Shown: positions 5,942-8,919 of the stretch, piece by piece
Numbering within the stretch: the first letter of the stretch is position 1
Layout: every line of letters begins with the position of its first letter
From: Bacteroidia bacterium
GTDB taxonomy: Bacteria > Bacteroidota > Bacteroidia > SpSt-205
Length of the DNA: 8,919 nucleotides
Reading direction: 5' to 3'
NCBI GenBank assembly: GCA_025060275.1
Contig: JANXCJ010000073.1
Coordinates: 1-8,919, forward strand
The notes under the pieces: generated by a model
What the model was told of the DNA's origin: nothing
Seen by the model: the letters and a program-made list of their open reading frames with translations, nothing else
Databases searched by the model: none
Made by a program: the position numbers and the translations under genes

Positions 5942-7107
5942 ATTGGAATGAATACTTGAGACCTGCAGAAGCGGCTCTAATGCATTCTCAGCGACTCTCC
6001 ATTGCTACTGCTTTTCCAGCTGATAATTTCTCAATACAAGAGGCTCTTAGCCGTAAGCCTACGGCTGTACTCCTGGGGCTGCCCTATTATCAGCGTGGAG
6101 AGAAAGTGTACTGGTGGCCTCAAGCTACACGTAATGTTAGGAAGCATCTGTATCGTCTGGCTTTGCCTACCTCTGCTCTTTACATGGTGGATATAGGGGA
6201 TATATATGTAGCTGAGAGGGCACCCAAACTCTTATTTGAGGCTATAGAGACTCTTACTAAGGCACTTATTCAGGAGGGGCATACGGTTATTTTGTTTGGG
6301 GGTGGACAGGAGGCAGCACATCCCTTGTATAGGGCTTTGGCAGCCCAGGAGACCCCCTTTGTATATGCACTGATTGATAAAAAGTTAGACCTGATAGACC
6401 CCGTATCTCTTGAAGAAATGCCTCATCGCTCTTATCACAGAGACATGCTTATTGACGAGGAGGTAAGCGTATCTACATGGGGGCATATCATAGGACTAGC
6501 ATGGCACTGGCTCTCTCCTGAGGAGGAGAGTCTCATCCACGAGAAGCTGCATATGTTATATGTGCGCCTTCATGAACTAGCTCATACCCCTGACGTAGCA
6601 GAACCCCTACTGCGTATGACTGCCCTGATCTCGTTGGATTTAGGTGTGATAAGAGGGGCAGATATGCCGGCTGTCTTGGACCCAGAAGTAGAGGGGGTTC
6701 CGATAGAAATAGCCTCTAAACTGATGCGTTTTGCGGGGATGGGGTATCGCTCGGAGGTGCTTCACATAGCGAACTATTTCCCTAAGAGAGATATGGATGG
6801 GCGCACGGCAGCTGGGATCGCTTTACTTATATGGTATTTTTTAGAGGGCAGGATGAATCCCTGTCAAGATTTTCCCAAGGCTGACCGCAGTAACTTACAG
6901 AAGTACATAGTTCCTCTACCTCATTTTGATGAGGTGAGGGAACTGGTGTTTTATCGTCATCCTATAAGTGGAAGGTGGTGGCTGGAGATACCACTTTTGC
7001 ATGCAGAAAATCAGATTCGTCTTGTTCCCTGTTCTCAGCAAACCTATGAGGAGGCACTTGCAGGCGAGATTCCGAGAATATGGTATGCACTGAGGCTATG
7101 TTTTTAG
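5938..7107 (+). CDS. Arginase/formimidoylglutamase superfamily protein with degraded metal site
   Basis: 389-residue ureohydrolase-fold protein. The order of motifs fits arginase/agmatinase/HutG: VDIGDIYV (84-91), ILFGGGQEAAHPLY (118-131), ALIDKKLDL (144-152), SLDLGVIRGADMPA (232-245) and an IWYFLEGR stretch (298-305). The C-terminal ELVFYRHPISGRWWLEIP (335-352) matches what I remember of the Bacteroidota subtype annotated as formimidoylglutamase. Compared with the arginase metal ligands His, Asp-x-His-x-Asp and Asp-x-Asp, the first His is Gln124, the middle His is Lys149 and the last Asp is Gly236; only Asp147, Asp151 and Asp234 remain. A working dimanganese centre is therefore doubtful, and hydrolysis of arginine or formimidoylglutamate should not be assumed. 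No signal peptide, so cytoplasmic. The start ATG overlaps the carB stop (ATGA), which implies coupled translation; a role near carbamoyl-phosphate or arginine metabolism is only inference. Confidence 0.8.
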   Translation: MNWNEYLRPAEAALMHSQRLSIATAFPADNFSIQEALSRKPTAVLLGLPYYQRGEKVYWWPQATRNVRKHLYRLALPTSALYMVDIGDIYVAERAPKLLFEAIETLTKALIQEGHTVILFGGGQEAAHPLYRALAAQETPFVYALIDKKLDLIDPVSLEEMPHRSYHRDMLIDEEVSVSTWGHIIGLAWHWLSPEEESLIHEKLHMLYVRLHELAHTPDVAEPLLRMTALISLDLGVIRGADMPAVLDPEVEGVPIEIASKLMRFAGMGYRSEVLHIANYFPKRDMDGRTAAGIALLIWYFLEGRMNPCQDFPKADRSNLQKYIVPLPHFDEVRELVFYRHPISGRWWLEIPLLHAENQIRLVPCSQQTYEEALAGEIPRIWYALRLCF

Positions 7108-7123
7108 GTTTGTAAAGATACCT

Positions 7124-7131
7124 TAACTTTG
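7124..7131 (+). promoter_or_regulatory. Bacteroidota -7 promoter element of the secreted-protein gene (TAACTTTG)
   Basis: TAACTTTG matches TAnnTTTG and ends 6 bases before the ATG at 7138, in a gap of only 30 bp after the previous gene. A T-run at 7101-7104 sits exactly 19 bases upstream, where a -33 TTTG is expected, and is a three-of-four match. The predicted leader is 0-3 bases. It suggests the secreted protein is transcribed separately from carB. Confidence 0.55.
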
Positions 7132-7137
7132 ACCTAG

Positions 7138-8919
7138 ATGAAGCAGATTTTAGTGAAAGGGCTTGCTTTTGTGTCAGCCGTTTATGCGAGTCATTATTTA
7201 GGAGGAGACCTTACCTATGTCTGTTTAGGTCCGGGGCCTGGGGGTACTACTCGATATAGAGTGCGTTTCACCATGTATCGTGATTGCAATGGTATCCCAG
7301 CCGATGATCCAATTTTTATCAATTACAAGTCAGATCAGTGTGGCATTAATCAGTCAGTAGCTGTGCCGAGGACCACTATTATCCCTGGCTCAGGAGATGA
7401 TGTTACGCCTGTATGCTCTAGTGCGCCTACGGCTTGTCCTAATGGCGGTGCCGCTTATGGTATTCAGCGATGGATATACGAAACGGTAATTAGTCTGCCA
7501 GCAGGATGTGGAAGCGACTGGGTGATTTGGCACTCTAACTGCTGTCGTTCTGCGGCTATTGATAATCTGAGTGGATCAAGTGGTCAAGGTTCTACTTTTT
7601 ATGTAACCTTAGACAATACGCTCGTTCCTTGCAACAACTCTCCTCAATTTACGAACTTGCCTCAGTTTTTCAATTGTGTAAATCGCCCTACCCTGCTCAA
7701 CTTGGGGTTAGTGGACCCTGACGGTGACTCTCTAGTGATTAGTTTGACCAACTGCTTAAATCAACCGCCTCCTGATCCCCCCCATGCGCCTTCCACGATT
7801 TACTCAGGTATTTGGAACGGGCAGGTTCCTTTTCCTACTTCTACGGGTTTCCTTATCCAGCCAGGGGGACTCTTCATTTACATTCCTACGATTCTCTTCC
7901 GGGCTGCTTTCTGTTATAAAGTAGAGGAATATAGAAATGGGGTCAAGATTGGAGAAACTATTCAGGATGTGTACTTAGTTATACAGAACTGCCCGAATGC
8001 GAATCCTCCTCTGGCTACTACTACAGCGCCAGGACGCCCCAGCGTGATTTATGATGAGACCAACGCCAATTCATTCACTTTTACGGTACCCTCCTGCCCA
8101 GATCAGACTCCTCAACCTTACTGCATAACCTTCCAGTACCAAGACAATGTGAATCCAGTTCCGCAGAATCAGCTTCGTGCAACCGTGATACAGAATCTCC
8201 CCGGGGCTACTGTAACAATCACCGGGCAAAATACTAACAATCTGCAGGTACAGCTCTGCTGGACGCCTACTTTGGCTAACCAAGGAGATCATATCATAGT
8301 CATCACTGTAGAAAACAACGCGTGTCCTATCCGTACGCGCTGGGACTATACTTATGTACTTCGGGTGCGTCCTGCCATCGCATATGAAGGTAGTATTGCG
8401 GTGATTAGGGGCCCGGGTGATACTATTCCCACGAGAGACACTACTGTATGTGTAGGTACTCAGCTAAGGTTACGGGTTACGGCTGTGGATTCTATACCTA
8501 GTCCAGCGGATATAACTTCTATTCAATGGACTACTACAGGCGGACTCACACCTCCCCCATCTTTCCCCCCAAACCCTCTTACGCAAGCTGCAACTCCACT
8601 TGTGACTGTAACAGGGCCGGGAGAGTACATCGCCGTAGTAACCTTCAGGGGCGGGTGTGTGGACAGAGATACTCTTAGGGTACGGGTATTTCCACCTGAT
8701 ACAGTTCGGATTCAGGAACCTATTCAAGCATGTGCAGGAAGTGATGCCACGCTTTCTGCTTCCTCTAAGCTTGGCTTGAATATCCAGTGGTACGTTGGCG
8801 CGCCCATCATAGGTACTCTCATCGGTACAGGAAGCCCTTTGAATTATCCAGTGGGTACTACAACTGGTTCTTTCTCTGTCTATGCAGTTACACGAGATGC
8901 AAATGGGTGCATAGCCAGA
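7138..8919 (+). CDS. Large secreted Ig/PKD-type repeat protein, probable type IX secretion substrate (3' end missing)
   Basis: 594 codons without a stop up to the last base, so the protein continues beyond the window. A short signal peptide is visible: basic MKQILVK, hydrophobic GLAFVSAVY, then A17 before SHYLGGD. The mature N-terminus GGDLTYVCLG (22-31) with YRVRFTMYRDCNGI (40-53) is an opening I associate with giant Bacteroidota surface proteins that end in a gliding-motility-associated C-terminal sorting domain. Further beta-sandwich modules follow: one near 165-285 with VDPDGDSLVIS (192-202), one near 295-412 with QLCWTPTLANQGDHIIVITV (372-391), one near 415-518, and an Ig-like CHU_C-associated type module from 530 (ACAGSDATL ... 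IQWYVG). The many cysteines and Thr/Pro/Asn/Gly-rich composition fit an extracellular protein. Likely a cell-surface adhesin or matrix protein; the sorting domain itself is not seen. No Shine-Dalgarno sequence precedes the ATG; a TAnnTTTG element does. Confidence 0.85.
   Translation, partial: MKQILVKGLAFVSAVYASHYLGGDLTYVCLGPGPGGTTRYRVRFTMYRDCNGIPADDPIFINYKSDQCGINQSVAVPRTTIIPGSGDDVTPVCSSAPTACPNGGAAYGIQRWIYETVISLPAGCGSDWVIWHSNCCRSAAIDNLSGSSGQGSTFYVTLDNTLVPCNNSPQFTNLPQFFNCVNRPTLLNLGLVDPDGDSLVISLTNCLNQPPPDPPHAPSTIYSGIWNGQVPFPTSTGFLIQPGGLFIYIPTILFRAAFCYKVEEYRNGVKIGETIQDVYLVIQNCPNANPPLATTTAPGRPSVIYDETNANSFTFTVPSCPDQTPQPYCITFQYQDNVNPVPQNQLRATVIQNLPGATVTITGQNTNNLQVQLCWTPTLANQGDHIIVITVENNACPIRTRWDYTYVLRVRPAIAYEGSIAVIRGPGDTIPTRDTTVCVGTQLRLRVTAVDSIPSPADITSIQWTTTGGLTPPPSFPPNPLTQAATPLVTVTGPGEYIAVVTFRGGCVDRDTLRVRVFPPDTVRIQEPIQACAGSDATLSASSKLGLNIQWYVGAPIIGTLIGTGSPLNYPVGTTTGSFSVYAVTRDANGCIAR

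Noticed and set aside
7108..7137. Rho-independent terminator between the arginase-like gene and the secreted-protein gene
   Set aside because: The 30-bp gap has no stem-loop; it is occupied by a promoter element instead.
8071..8727. Two minus-strand open frames under the secreted-protein gene
   Set aside because: The plus-strand frame is open for 594 codons with a signal peptide and recognisable modules; the minus frames have no supporting motif or promoter.

Overview
This window looks like chromosomal DNA of a member of the Bacteroidota. The support is: (i) a DUF4294 protein, a family I know from this phylum; (ii) an arginase-like protein of the subtype usually annotated as formimidoylglutamase in Bacteroidota; (iii) a very large secreted protein whose layout resembles type IX-secreted, gliding-motility-associated adhesins; (iv) copies of the Bacteroidota -7 promoter element TAnnTTTG just upstream of four gene starts, mostly without Shine-Dalgarno sequences. 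Base composition is moderate. I cannot name the genus.

Layout. 1-188 (minus) is the 5' end of miaB (tRNA methylthiotransferase), cut by the window edge. Divergent from it, about 174-806 (plus) encodes a DUF4294 protein with a probable signal peptide. A compact minus-strand operon follows, read from 3020 down to 724: a PAP2 lipid phosphatase, a TerC/Alx-family membrane protein and an alpha/beta hydrolase, with coding overlaps of 8 and 14 bp. The hydrolase end also overlaps the DUF4294 gene tail-to-tail by 83 bp. A 104-bp divergent promoter region (3021-3124) separates this operon from a plus-strand pair: carB (3125-5941), a short carbamoyl-phosphate synthase large chain lacking the C-terminal allosteric domain, and an arginase-superfamily protein with degraded metal ligands (5938-7107), joined by an ATGA stop/start overlap. 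After 30 bp a giant secreted Ig/PKD-type protein starts at 7138 and stays open to the last base (594 codons seen).

How they fit together. carB makes carbamoyl phosphate for pyrimidine and arginine synthesis, and the coupled arginase-like protein may be a non-catalytic relative acting near that pathway (inference). The PAP2/TerC/hydrolase operon looks like envelope-lipid and metal or membrane housekeeping. The window is almost entirely coding; I found no RNA gene, CRISPR array, insertion sequence or convincing terminator. The most unusual feature is promoter geometry: at miaB, carB and the secreted-protein gene the TAnnTTTG element ends only 4-7 bases before the start codon, which predicts leaderless or nearly leaderless mRNAs.
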